Shown here: in pieces, positions 31,259-42,510 of the stretch | How positions within the stretch are numbered: the first letter of the stretch is position 1 | How the letters are laid out: each line of letters begins with the position of its first letter | DNA from: Knoxdaviesia capensis | Lineage: Eukaryota; Ascomycota; Sordariomycetes; Microascales; Gondwanamycetaceae | Length of the DNA: 64,000 nucleotides | Assembly: GCA_001510575.1 (NCBI GenBank) | Contig: LNGK01000006.1 | Coordinates: 367,565 to 431,564 of the forward strand | Reading direction: 5' to 3' | Made by a program: the position numbers and the translations under genes | The notes under the pieces: model-generated | Told to the model about the DNA's origin: nothing | What the model saw: only the letters and a program-made list of their open reading frames with translations | Databases searched by the model: none

Positions 31259-32632
31259 ATGGCCTCCGAACGTATGGGCTCGATCCTCAAGCACCTGTCG
31301 CCGGCGACGCCGCTGAGCAAGATCCAGCAGAAGAATGCCGACGACATCGTCATTACGCTGGCCGTGCGGACTCCGCTGACCAAGGCGGTCAAGGGCGGCA
31401 TGAAGGACACAAGCCTGGAGCTGATGGTGACGGCGCTGCTGGAGCAGGTTCGCCAGCGCTCGGGCCTGGATCCCAGCCTGGTGGAGGATATCTGCATGGG
31501 TAACGTAAGTGGTTCTATGGCGTGGCGAGAGATGGCAAAGAGAGACACAAGAGAAGCAGAGAGACAAGAGAAGAAGAGAGCTCGTAAAGCTAACATGTGT
31601 GACTGACTCCTCGACTCTCTCTTCCTGCAGGTCGGCGACTCCAAGGCCTCATACAAGCTGCGCTGCGCCGTCCTGGCCGCCGGCTTCCCCAACACCACCT
31701 CCGCCAGCTCGCTCAACCGGTTCTGCTCGTCGGGCCTCAAGGCCACCGCGGACATTGCCAACGCGATCTCAGCCGGCGACATCACCATCGGCATCGCCAT
31801 GGGCGCCGAGAGCATGACGGCGGGCGGCGACGCCATCGAGGAGCCGTTCGACCCCGCGGTCATCGCCAAGTCGAAGGAGGCCGAAGATAGCTGCCAGCCG
31901 ATGGGCTGGACCAGCGAGAACGTGGCCAAGGACTTCAACCTGAGCCGCGAGGTGGTCGACAAGTACGCGGCCGAGTCGTTCCGCCGCGCCGAGGTGGCGC
32001 AGAAGGCCGGCTACTTCGACGACGAGATTGTGCCGATCACGACGCAGCTCAAGGACAAGGACGGCGTGGTGTCGCAGGTCACGCTGACGCGCGACGAGGG
32101 CATCCGCTACGGCACCACCTTCGAGGCGCTGCACAAGATCCGCTCGGCCTTCCCGCAGTGGGGCCCCGCCAGCACCGGCGGCAACTCCAGCCAGCTGACC
32201 GACGGCGCCGCCGCGCTGCTGCTGATGAAGCGCTCGACCGCCGTCAAGCTCGGCCAGCCCATCGTCGCCAAGTACGTCGGCTCGACCGTCGCCGGCCTGG
32301 CCCCGCGCATCATGGGCATCGGCCCGACCGTGGCCATCCCCAAGCTGCTGGCGCAGCAGGGGCTGACGCTCGCCGACATCGACGTGGTCGAGATCAACGA
32401 GGCCTTTGCCACCATGTCGGTGTACAGCCGCGACAAGCTGCAGCTCGACTGGGCCAAGATGAACCCCCGCGGCGGCGCGATTGCCCTCGGCCATCCGCTG
32501 GGATGCACCGGTGTCCGCCAGGTCGTCACCGGGCTGAGCGAGCTACGGCGCACGAAGAAGAAGGTGCTCCTTACCAGCATGTGCGTTGGAACCGGAATGG
32601 GCATGGCGGGCCTGTTTGTGAACGAGCAGTAG
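31259..32632 (+). CDS. pot1: Peroxisomal 3-ketoacyl-CoA thiolase
   Basis: Two exons: 31259-31504 and 31631-32632 (intron 126 bp), 415 residues. The enzyme cleaves 3-ketoacyl-CoA to acetyl-CoA and a shortened acyl-CoA, the last step of beta-oxidation. Seen: N-terminal PTS2-like signal RMGSILKHL (residues 5-13; usual pattern R-L/V/I-x5-H-L, here Met in place of Leu), LAVRTPLTKAVKGG, nucleophile Cys114 in NRFCSSG, NEAFA, His370 in ALGHPLG and the second catalytic Cys400 in SMCVGTGMG. Length and motifs match the fungal Pot1/Fox3/KatA group. The intron follows ICMGN exactly where the family continues. CCTCGG sites upstream suggest fatty-acid induction. Very confident of the family; peroxisomal import rests on the PTS2. 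Confidence 0.95.
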
Positions 32633-33447
32633 ACGTTTGCTTTTTTCCCGGCCGTGAAGATTTTGGTGCTCCGGCGAGACTTACCATCTGTTCGGGGAAG
32701 TTGTTTTTTGTATGTGTTTATCGGCGTATATGTGTTTGTTCCGAGCTTTTCTTGAAGCATCTACGAGTACTTTTCATCTAGCTTTTCATTTCCTGGTTAC
32801 TGTCGTTGTTTCTGGGGGAGCATGTCCTCCGGCTCCGACAACAAAATTCGGATCATTATGTATGTATGTATTTATTTGGAATATCAGCCCAGCCTCAGTC
32901 AAAAATGGATCTCCTGTCTGTGTCGTGAAATTTCGGGTAGTGTTGAAATAGCTGCATATCCGGTGAGAAGTACGGGGACACACCGATGTACCGGCGACGG
33001 ACGGCCCGCCCCAGGGCCCGGGATGTTGACGACGGTTGACCGGAGACAAGATAGAAACCCGGGTGGTATTTCAAAGCTACCTGCACCCTGAGTTAATGCA
33101 GGTAACCTCAACGGGGAAAAGTTCGAGAACCCCGCTCGCGGGTCAGCGGTTCAACTTACACGGCCGAACACGACATCCGGGCGTACTCTTCGATCTTGGC
33201 CCTGAAAATATGGCCTGAGGACACCATAAGTCTCCTCCTCGGCCGCTGGAACATAACAGGCTGGGGCCTGATGTCTGTGATCTTCCCACTTGATACCCTC
33301 GATCGGCTGATAGCCAACTCTCCTGACTTTTCGGCTTTGATACGGACAACATATTGAAACAACGACAACATCTATTCTGCTTTCCACCTCGTAAATCTTC
33401 CACTGAGACTGTAATTACAAGCTGAAATCCTTTCAGTACTGCCTACG
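32633..33447. other. Intergenic between thiolase and hydrolase genes
   Basis: 3' flank of the thiolase and promoter of the hydrolase. A single CCTCGG is present at 33237-33242, about 200 bp before the hydrolase ATG. No gene seen. Confidence 0.45.
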
Positions 33448-34314
33448 ATGGCGTCCACATCTCCGCCAGCGCCGGCTGAAAAGCCGCTATTCTTCTACAG
33501 CACCAACGACGACAAGCCGGACACCATCGTGCTGCTGCACGGCCTCCTGAGCTCGCACCTGGAGTTCACACTGGTGATGCCGCACCTGGCCGACTACCAC
33601 CTGCTCGCCGTCGACCTCAGCGGCCACTCGGGCTCGCGCGACATTCTCCCCGCCGACATCCCGACGTCGGCGCGCCGGGTGGCGGCGCTGGTCGCCGAGC
33701 ACGCGCACGGCGGCCGCGCCCACGTGGTCGGCATGTCGATGGGCGGCTACGTCGGGCTGCGGCTCGCGCACGACCGGCCCGAGCTGGTGCGCTCGCTGCT
33801 GGCGACCGGCGCCCACCCGATCGAGGGCGCCGCCCGATGGTTCGCCGAGCGGCCCTGGACCGTCTGGGCGCTCATGACGGTGATGGTCTCGTGGATGCCG
33901 GCGCCGCTGTTCTGGGCACTGAGTGCCATGCAGGGCATGCACCGCATCGACGCGCTGCTGGACGATATGCGGGCGAACACGCGGTACGCGGTGGTGCGCG
34001 ACGTGTTCCCGTCGATCCTGGCGGATGCCTCGTGGGACATCATCGGCGGCATCCGCGACGTGCGGGTGCTGGCGATTACCGCCAGTGTCGGCGACGACGT
34101 CGCCGTGATCCGGCGGGTCGGCGCTGTTCTCAAGTCCCCGGGCTCCGTCGCCGCCGCCGTCCCCGGCGGCCTCCATGCCTGGGACCTTCAGTTCCCCGAG
34201 CTCTTCGCGGCGGTGGTCAAGGCGTGGGTCTCCGAGTCTGCGTTTCCCGACGGTTTGGAAATTGTCCACCCGCAACCCGCCTCGCCGCCTCCGGCTTCGC
34301 CGCCTGCGTCCTAG
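33448..34314 (+). CDS. Alpha/beta hydrolase, substrate unknown
   Basis: Intronless, 288 residues. The fold is recognisable: HGLLSSHLEF forms the oxyanion-hole region after the first strands (residues 31-40), AVDLSGHSGS follows, and the nucleophile elbow GMSMGGYVG places the catalytic Ser at 97. A candidate acid lies in TASVGDDVAV and the catalytic His in GGLHAWDLQ near residue 240. A hydrophobic cap region (WTVWALMTVMVSWMPAPLFWAL) lies between. There is no signal peptide. The C-terminus is a Pro/Ala/Ser tail without a PTS1, so I expect a cytosolic enzyme. It follows the thiolase gene in the same direction with its own upstream CCTCGG, so a lipid or acyl-ester substrate is possible but only by association. 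Confidence 0.85.
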   Translation: MASTSPPAPAEKPLFFYSTNDDKPDTIVLLHGLLSSHLEFTLVMPHLADYHLLAVDLSGHSGSRDILPADIPTSARRVAALVAEHAHGGRAHVVGMSMGGYVGLRLAHDRPELVRSLLATGAHPIEGAARWFAERPWTVWALMTVMVSWMPAPLFWALSAMQGMHRIDALLDDMRANTRYAVVRDVFPSILADASWDIIGGIRDVRVLAITASVGDDVAVIRRVGAVLKSPGSVAAAVPGGLHAWDLQFPELFAAVVKAWVSESAFPDGLEIVHPQPASPPPASPPAS

Positions 34315-34906
34315 ATCATGAAGTTTGTGTGTTTTTCCTGCGATCTGCCTTGTTGTGACTTTATCGATTGCGCTATTTTCTCACTTTTTGGTCCGCGCTG
34401 CTGGTTTTCTTTTTTATGTCGTGCATGTAAATCATACCCAAGATCTCCCATAAATACTACTTTCCATCTCTTCGCATCTCAACTTTCTTCATCGACACCC
34501 GCGATTGATGTGCCTCTCAGCTTCTCCTGCCACATAAAGGTTCAACCCTAAGCCACCTCCCGCGATCCAAGCCCGGAAGGCACATTTCCACACACCGTCC
34601 ATCGCTCTTTCCTTCGTATGTCTCTCTACTAAACACAGCCCCTCTTACATAATTTCTGACTCTTGGGGCTTTTTATATGAATTCGGCTTTCCTCTTGTCT
34701 CGTATCTTTTTGACCTCACACAATCTTTTTTCAGCTTCTCGTTTTCTCAGTATTTGATATATATATCAACTATCAATTGTCGCCATTTCTTTCCCCGCTT
34801 TCATTGCCTTCGTGCTAAAGTCTCCGGAGCTTCTCCTTCGCGTCAACTCATCGATACGTGCGAAAAAGAAACACGTCTCACCGTAGGTCACATAGATAAC
34901 CCAAGA
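34315..34906. other. Intergenic, leader of the nucleotidase-family gene
   Basis: CT/T-rich upstream DNA with an AACCCTAAG at 34544-34552. No gene seen. Confidence 0.45.
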
Positions 34907-37174
34907 ATGGCCCGCGGAAACACGGTCCCCGAGTCTTCCGTGATTTTCGCTTCCGGCCGCGCCGGCGAGGGCTCCCCCCCCGATATCCGCCTGATCCACT
35001 ATAACGACGTCTACCATCTGGAGCCGTCGAGTGCTGAGCCGGTCGGAGGCATTGCCCGGTTTATGACGGTGTGCAAGGAGTATCGAAACAGCCCGGAATA
35101 TAGCGGTCAACCCGACCTTCTCACCATCTTTTCCGGCGATGCCTTTAACCCCAGTCTCGAGAGCTCGGTAACGAAGGGTAAGGTGCAGCTATAGAGACAC
35201 GAGCTTGATATAAGGTTCTGACGTGTGTTCTCGTATCTAGGAGAGCACATGGTGCCGATTCTGAACGCAATTGGAACCGACATTGCCTGCGTGGGAGTAT
35301 GTAGATACCATATGTTTGTATTCCGGTCGTTGTCTCAATATTGACTAATTTCTAGAACCATGATCTTGACTTTGGCGTGGGCCAATTCTCCCACCTGAAA
35401 TCGAAATGCAACTTTCCGTGGCTCATCGCCAACGTGCTGGATCCGGCTCTCGGCGAGAATGTCCCCCTCGGTGGTGCCCAACGGACGTACATGATGACGG
35501 CATCCAACGGCCTCAACGTCGGCTTCATCGGTCTTGGCGAGCGTGAGTGGCTGGAGACTATCAACAGCCTTCCACCGAATTTGATCTATCTGTCCGCCAG
35601 CGAGACCGCGAAGCAGCTTGTGCCACAACTACGAGCTGATGGCGCCGATATCGTCATCTGCATCAGCCACATGCGCGAGCCGAACGACAACAAGCTTGCC
35701 ACCAACGCCGGCGATGGGCTCATCGATATCATCCTTGGCGGCCACGACCATTACTACTCGCACAGTTTCATCAATGGATGCCACGTGCTCAGATCGGGCA
35801 CCGACTTCAAGCAGCTCAGCTATATTGAGGGCCGGAAGCGCACCGACGGGTCAACCAGCTGGGACTTTGACATCATGCGCCGCGATATTGTGTCGTCGGT
35901 CGCCGAAGACGCCGACACTCTCCAGGCCGTCGAGCAGCTCACCGCCAGCCTCAAGCAGAGCCTGGCCCGTGCTATTGGCTGGACGGCCATGCCGCTCGAT
36001 GCGCGCTTCACCACTGTGCGCACGCGGGAGAGCAACATTGGAAACTTTGTGTGCGACGTCATGCGCCACCACTACGACGCCGACTGTGCCATCATGGCAT
36101 CGGGAACTATCCGCGGCGACCAGGTGTACCCGCCCGGGACTCTCCGCATAAAGGACATCACCAACTGCTTCCCGTTTGAAGACCCAGCCGTGTTCATTCG
36201 TGTGAAGGGGAGCGCTGTATGGGGCGCGTTGGAGAACGGCGTGTCTCTGTACCCGGCCCTAGAAGGCCGCTTCCCGCAGGTCTCGAACATCCGCTTCGAG
36301 TTTGACCCTAAACGGCAGACTGGATCTCGGATTGTCTGGGCCACCATCGGCGGTGAACCGATAGATATGGAGCGCGAGTACACACTGGCGACGAGAGGCT
36401 ATATGGCCAGAGGAAAGGGTACGTGATGCTTTTGGATCGTGCCCACTATGTGAGTTCCACCGCTAACAGTGCACAGATGGATACATGAGCCTTCTCGTCA
36501 AACCCGAGGGTGGCGAGGCCGAAGAGATTGTATCCGAGGAGAACGGAATCTTGCTGTCAGCCATGCTGCGACAGTACTTCATGGGACTCCGAACGTTGGA
36601 CCGCTGGCGCCACCTCAGCCAACACTGGAACTCGGTGGCGGAGAGGTGCTACTCCCCGGTCGAGTCGCACCATGAGGACCCATTTCACCAGTTTTCCGTC
36701 GAGACCCACAAGGCCGCGCCTACATCGGCGCCCAAGCCGAGAACCCCTCCATCGACGGCGTGGAGCCGGTGGTTTGAGCGACGAGCCCAGGTGCTGTCGA
36801 GCCCGCCGGTGCATGACGGCGACTCGACCGATGACGACGCCGAAGCCGAGGCTGAGCGGGGCTACTTTGGCCTTGGCAGCGCGCTGGTATCATCGGTGGC
36901 GTCGCTGTCTCCCGGCCTCCTGGTGGCTTCCGGGGACGCCAAGGCTGAGGCCGAGGAACACGAGCGGCTGGACATGGAGATGCTCCTGCTGCGCAAGTTC
37001 TTCTGGCGGTGGGCAACGAAGGCGGGCGTGCAGACGACGGTGTGCGACCCGATTGCCGAGGAGGCTATCAGTGTCGATTGGACGCGGGTGATTGCGCCGC
37101 GGCTGGAGGGACGGATCAAAATGACGGGCAGTGCGGCTTCGAACAGCAAGAAGCGGAAGAAGTTGCCCCAGTGA
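34907..37174 (+). CDS. 5'-nucleotidase-family metallophosphatase
   Basis: Four exons: 34907-35177, 35241-35296, 35356-36418, 36477-37174 (introns 63, 59 and 58 bp, the shortest of the window), 695 residues. The fold hydrolyses phosphoesters such as nucleoside monophosphates with a two-metal centre. Seen: LIHYNDVYH (metal site, near 28-36), FSGDAFNPS, GNHDLDFG spanning the third exon start (about 109-116), CISHMRE, GGHDHYYSHS, and the 5'-nucleotidase C-terminal substrate domain with ESNIGNFVCDVMR, ITNCFPFEDPAVFIRVKG and YTLATRGYMARGKDGY. Most UshA-type enzymes are exported; this one has no signal peptide and ends in a Lys/Arg-rich NSKKRKKLPQ that could be a nuclear signal. The last 200 residues are a fungal-type extension. 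The substrate is not known. Confidence 0.88.
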
Positions 37175-37497
37175 TCTTATCCAGGCGACTGACAACATAC
37201 AGAGAGGAGAATAACGATAATTGCTACACGATGATGATCATTTCGACTTTCGGATCTTCACACGCAGAAAAGAAGGAGTCTGTTTCCTTTTTGTGATATC
37301 GACAGATGTATATTTTGAGTTTATGCTTTCAGAGGTTGTGTGTGCTTGTCTTGTTCTCCATCCCACTCACATCTGTACTCCGCGATGGTTGGTTTGGGGG
37401 TCCCCGAAAGGGGCAGGCTGCATGAGCCGTCAACCTCATCCGCTCATTCTCTTACACTGACCATATTCTTCCGGTCGCTTTTAGCCCTGCTTCCCAC
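37175..37497. other. Convergent intergenic region
   Basis: 3' flanks of the nucleotidase-family gene (plus) and the acetyl xylan esterase gene (minus). Nothing else seen. Confidence 0.5.
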
Positions 37498-38543
37498 TTA
37501 CAGGCCGAAAAACAGCATATCATCATCACCGCGAATCGGGAAGTTGTGGCCGACGCCCTGGGCCCAGATGCCGGTGAGGTGGTCGCCGTAGATCTCGGTG
37601 GTGTAGCCGGACTGCGGGGTGTTGGCGAGCGACTGGGCGGGCTTGGCGGGGTCGTAGCCGAAGACGCCGGACCACTGCTTGATGGTCTCGCGGTAGTTGT
37701 TGGAGCCGAGGGTGGTGTCGGCGCTGCCGTGGTAGATCTGCATCTTGGGGCGCGGGCCGTCGTAGCTGGGGTAGGCGTCGAACACCCACTGGGCCCAGCG
37801 CTCGGGCGTGCCGACCACCTGGCCGTCGGCGCAGGTGCTGTTCCAGCCGTTGACGCTGTTGGTGAAGAAGCAGCCGGCGGGCACGCCGGCGTACACGATG
37901 CCGGCGGCGAACATGTCGGGATAGGTTGCGGCGAGGACGTTCTGCGGGAGGAGGGGGTTAGCTGAGCGGGGATTCTTGTTCTCGGTTTGTGATGTTCAGG
38001 CTCTCTCCCTTTCTCTCCCTTTCTCGCGCTCTCTCCTTATCGTCCCATTTGATTCTCCGGGGACAAACTGGGGGAACTCACAGTCATCATGGCGCCGGAC
38101 GAGGTCCCGGTCACGAACACGCGGGCCGGGTCGGCGTCGTACTCCTGGATGGCGTAGCGGACCATGTTGGCGATGGCGTTGCTGTTGGCGCCGCCCTCGT
38201 GGGTGAGGCTGGCGGTGGACGAGACGTCCCAGCAGGTGCCGCTGTAGGGCGACTCGGGGTAGATGACGATGAAGCCCTTCTGGTCGGCGAGGCCGCGGTA
38301 CGGCGAGCCGGAGAAGTAGGCCTGGGCGGTGCCGGAGCAGTAGTGGATGGCGACGACGATGGCGGGCTTCTCGGCCAGGCTGGTCGGCACGTAGATGAAC
38401 ATCTTGGCGTTGCTGGGGTTGGCGCCGAAGTTGGACACCTGCGTCAGGCTGGCGCCGCCGCCGCCGCCGAAGCCCGGGAAGCCGCCGAACTGGGCGGAGG
38501 CCACGGCCGCGAGGCCGAGGAGGGGGAGCGCGGAGAACTTCAT
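37498..38543 (-). CDS. axeA: Secreted acetyl xylan esterase (CE1 family)
   Basis: Two exons, 38543-38082 and 37941-37498 (intron 140 bp, with a CT-rich stretch), 301 residues. CE1 enzymes of this kind remove acetyl groups from xylan outside the cell. Seen: signal peptide MKFSALPLLGLAAVASA, a short Gly/Phe-rich spacer, MFIYVPTSLAEKPAIVVAIHYCSG, the catalytic elbow GTSSG with Ser148, CWDVSSTASLTHEGG, AGVPAGCFF, QIYHGSADTTLGSNNY carrying the likely catalytic Asp, and GVGHNFPIRG carrying the likely His. There is no cellulose-binding module; the glycine spacer sits where some relatives have linkers. The start was chosen as the ATG preceding the signal peptide; the in-frame codons further upstream lack ATG context and leader features. 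A closely related feruloyl esterase is the main alternative. Confidence 0.9.
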
Positions 38544-39326
38544 CGTGCGAGTAGCTGTAAGGGCGGGCGAGTGGGCTGGTGGTAGTGGGTGGCGGTCGGG
38601 GGGGTGGAGGGGGAAGCGGTAGGAGAGCAGAGGCCTGGCGAGAACTCTCTCTTCTCTGGATTTGAAGGTGGTCTCTCTCTCGTCTTTGTATGATTTCTTT
38701 GGCTGGTCTCGCCGGAAGAAGTCGTGCCAGCGACCCATTCACCCGGTTGAACGACAACTACCCCAAGCGGACCAGAATAGCCACCACCCTCCCCACCGTG
38801 TCAATATGGTTCTCTCATTGTCCGGGGATATTGCTCTCCACAAACCTCGCCTTTCCCCTCGTTTAGGTTCACACATGTGTACGGGGGAGATCCACGCCCC
38901 CCCGGGATTTCGCAGCGCCTTGTATACACCCGACGGGAGCCGAGCAGTCGAGCCAAGGCATAGAAACGTGGAGAAAGAAGAAAAAGCGACATCCATCCAG
39001 GAACACCATTCTCCGCACTGCAGATCTGCGAACGTTATATTGCATATACATACACGGCATATAGCAGATCTCCACCTGAGCATCCCAGTTCCGGATGCCC
39101 GAAGCGACGCTGAATGTGGAGAAGTGGGTGTGTGTGTGTCCCTTTGTGTCTGCCCCTCTCCGGCTGTTGTGTGGCGATCACAGCGAAGATCTGGTGCGTG
39201 TTCTGGGCCTATATATCCAATACCACGGCTGCATGCAGAGAGAAGCCACACACACCCGAACCGGCCTCGGTGCGTCCTTGGCCGTGTATCCCCCCGACAT
39301 ATATACGAGTCGGAGAATTAGGCCAG

Positions 39327-39362
<36 letters not shown>

Positions 39363-40661
39363 GGGGCAATAATCCGGCCGGGGAATCCAACGCGCCACGT
39401 CCAGATATCTGTGTCTTGCACAGCGAGGCAAAACTATGGGAATTACCATCGTGGGCCTTTCTCCGGATGGCGTTCCGGTGCCAAGACCTCCGTGCCGTGT
39501 CCAAGGCCGGGACAGGCCGGGCGAGGGGAGAGTGAGATGATCTGGAAAGAAAGAGCCAAGAAAGACCCTCCCGGTGATCGGTTGCGGGAGGGGAGGATTG
39601 CTTCGGGAAGTGTGGAAGGCCGTGTAGTTTGGAGAAGGAGGCCGTATCGTCTTCTGGCGTGTGATTCACAACCAAACGGCGAGTGCCTCTTGTCTGGCAA
39701 AGATCACCACCACCCCAAGGCCATGAATGCCTCTGTCTCTTGATACCCGGAATATATTGCAGGCTGGCATGAGCGCAGTCCCGCGTTTGCAGCCTCAAAC
39801 GGGTAAATTCGCCCGAAAAACGGGACCAAATCATGCACGCCGGGGTGTATAAGAACACCCTCTCACGTCCCCCGACCGGGCTATTCGTGGGTCATAACAA
39901 CCACATCTCCGGAAACACGTCTCTAGCAAGTGTTGAGCAAGAAAGAGAAGAACGAAAGAGAAAAAGATTGAAAAGATTGAAAAGAAAAGTATTGAGGAAA
40001 CTCGCTGATTTTACAGAACCTGTTTTATATATGATTTCCCGCATCTCCACGGGCTTTTTTATTCTCCTTCGTTCTCTGAGAGGTGACGGGTGGGTTTTTT
40101 TTTCTCTTCTTCCTCAAGCTTTCCACTCATTATTTGGAAATAAAGAACCCCCTAATTTGCAATTCCTCCCGGCCCTCCCAATTTCCCAAGTACATTTGAA
40201 CCGTTCCAAAAAGAAAATAGAAAAATAGAAAAAGAGAAAAAAAAAGAACACAGGATTAGGAAAAACAAAAGAGAAACGTCGAGGAGCTCAGTCCTCGCTG
40301 CCAGGAGTGTGCTCTTGAAACAGCATAGACGACTGTCCTCTAAGCCCGAAATGATACGAGAAAGAGACAGGTTGGTAGACGGAGATAGCACAAACGAAAA
40401 GGGGACTGCGAAGACAGTTCATTTCATTGAGGATGCAATGCAAAGAAACATCTGCTTTCTGATTTTTTGGAAAGAACATGATTCATTTCTTGCTGGACGA
40501 AGGAAAAAGAGTATTGGAACCCAGGGGATCTCGGGCCCATGAGAAGAAGGAAGAAGAGAGTGAGAGAGGGAAAAAAAGGAAATAAATGTAAAAAGAAGGC
40601 CGAAAACCCCGTAATTGAAACCCGTACACCGTAGTAGTTTTATAATTGACACTGGAGTATA
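38544..40661. other. Intergenic 2.1 kb, upstream of the esterase gene
   Basis: Promoter side of the esterase and 3' flank of the CDP-DAG synthase gene. Contains a CA microsatellite (39329-39360), several CTGGGG/CCGGGG hexamers resembling carbon-repressor sites and purine-rich DNA from 39940 to 40600. Short open frames here show no coding bias. Confidence 0.45.
39329..39360. repeat. (CA)n microsatellite
   Basis: Sixteen perfect AC dinucleotides in the upstream region of the esterase gene. Confidence 0.9.
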
Positions 40662-42510
40662 TCACCGACGACGCAGGGCCATGTCCAGCGAACTTAGAAG
40701 CTGTGGTGGAGGAGGAAAGTGAGAATCAAAGGTTAGCTTTTGAAAAGAAGACGAGAAGAGAGACAGAGAGAGAGAGAGAGAGAGTCAACATACATCAGGG
40801 CCCCACACGCCCTTGTTACTCAAGTGCTTCGACATGGCGCGGATCAGCTCGATCTGCTCCTCGGTGGTCAGGCCGGTGATGGCCATCTCTATTACGCTGC
40901 CGAGGTTGGCCTTGTTGACGGCGATGAAGCTGTGGTAGTAGAGGAACGAGAAGAAGCCCATGATGAACTGGCAGTCCATGCGGTCGGTCATGCCGCCGTG
41001 GCCGGGGATCGAGTCGCCAAAGTCCTTGATCTTGAACGAGCGCTTCAGGCCCGACGCGAAGAAGCCGCCAAACGGCGCAATCAGCGACGCAAAGGTCGCC
41101 AGCACCAGCGTGTGGTACTGCATCGGCGCCATGGTGAACGACAGGCTCATCGACGACGGCAGGAAGAAGAAGTGCGGCAGCGCGTAGGTCTTGGGCAGGA
41201 ACACCGGGTTCGGGGTGCATTCGAGGCCGGTGAAGATGTTTGCGCCGAGGTCCTGGAGAGAGAGAGAGAGAGAGAGAGAGAGGAGGGGTTAGTAAGTGGC
41301 GAGACTTTGTGTGTGTGATGGATGGATCAGAGTGAGGATGCTGTCGCAAGCACCACCAACAGCGAGCGACCTGAGAAATGGCTTACATTGACGGGGCAGA
41401 TGAAGTAGTTGGACTTCATCATGATGTTCACCAGGAAGCTGCCAAAGATCAGCGTCATGATCCAGGCGCCGACGAAGCCCTCGACGGTCTTCTTGGGCGA
41501 GATCTTGATCAGCTGGGTGCGGCCAAAGGTGATGCCGCAGATGTAGGCGAAGATGTCGTTGGTGATGACGAGGGCAGCGGGCATGAAGAACCAGATCATG
41601 CCCTCGAAGGTGTTGTTCATGATGAAGTGGGCCTGGACCACAATCAGGTACAGCGCCATGTGCGTCCAGGCGAACTGGGTGAACTGGAACTTGTAGTGGC
41701 CTGCCTGCAGGGACGTGACGAAGAAGACGAAGCCTAGAGACGTTGTGAAGGATTGGCGGGGTTTTGATTAGCTATGTGGGGACTTGGATATACAGTACTG
41801 GCAATGTAGAGGTCTCAGGAGGTGGTGGTAGGTGACACACGCTTCGGGACACAAAGCGCCGGATGAAGGCATCACAGGGATGGGACAGACACGGGGAAGG
41901 GAAGTGAGATCGGCGGGAGGAAGAAAGTAGTAAGTACTGGAGATTGCATACCGAAAACATAGAGAATGAAGCTAATGAATCTGTGATGGGTGGCCAGCGG
42001 CAGCAGGACCTTGTCGACCAGGACGATGTGCTTGAAGTAGTAGATGACCGACTCGCCGTAGAGGAAGTACATGGTGGTGGCCAGCCAGTACCAGTTCAAG
42101 CTCTTGGTGGAGCGCAGCTGGCGGGCACGACTCGGCACGCTGGCGATGGCGATGACCTCCTTGAACGAGACGATCTGGATGACGGTGATGACGAGGATGA
42201 TGTAGATGTGGCCCATGAACAGCGCGGCAAAGAACACGGCCATCATGACAAAGGTCCATAGCGTGCGGGTGAGGAAGTTGGCCTTCTTCTTCTCGTACTC
42301 CATGCGTTTCTCCTCGGCCGCGTTCAGCACCGGCTTGGGCTCGGACGCGGTCTCGACCTCGGACGTGGCCTTGACATCGGTGGCGTCGCCTTCGTCGTCT
42401 TCCGACACGTCTTCGCTGAAGCTCGGGCGGCGCGGGTCTGGGCTGGAGGGCAACGAGGCGCCGTTGGTGTACTTGTGGCGGGTGCGCATGGGTTTGTGTG
42501 TCCGGACCAT
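40662..42510 (-). CDS. cds1: Phosphatidate cytidylyltransferase (CDP-DAG synthase)
   Basis: This ER-membrane enzyme converts phosphatidate and CTP to CDP-diacylglycerol. Exons 42510-41952, 41733-41387 and 41252-40794, plus a likely short last exon 40700-40662, give 467 residues. If the last intron is not removed, the frame ends at 40785 with a 457-residue chain (ending PDVC instead of PDLLSSLDMALRRR). Introns are 218, 134 and 93 bp; the second contains a GA repeat, and the third has GTATGT, CTAAC and CACAG. Seen: hydrophilic acidic N-terminus, about eight membrane helices, SPKKTVEGFVGAW, and the family signature KIKDFGDSIPGHGGMTDRMD (about 376-395). App1 in this window uses the same substrate, phosphatidate. 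Family certain; only the C-terminus is in doubt. Confidence 0.93.
40761..40784. repeat. (GA)n tract in the probable last cds1 intron
   Basis: About twelve GA dinucleotides (CT on the coding strand) just downstream of the GTATGT donor. Confidence 0.8.
41256..41282. repeat. (GA)n tract in cds1 intron 2
   Basis: Fourteen GA dinucleotides; on the coding strand it forms the polypyrimidine tract directly before the CAG acceptor. Confidence 0.85.

Noticed and set aside
31799..32632. Thiolase starting at an internal position
   Set aside because: The upstream exon supplies the PTS2 and N-terminal thiolase motifs, and the first intron joins in frame.
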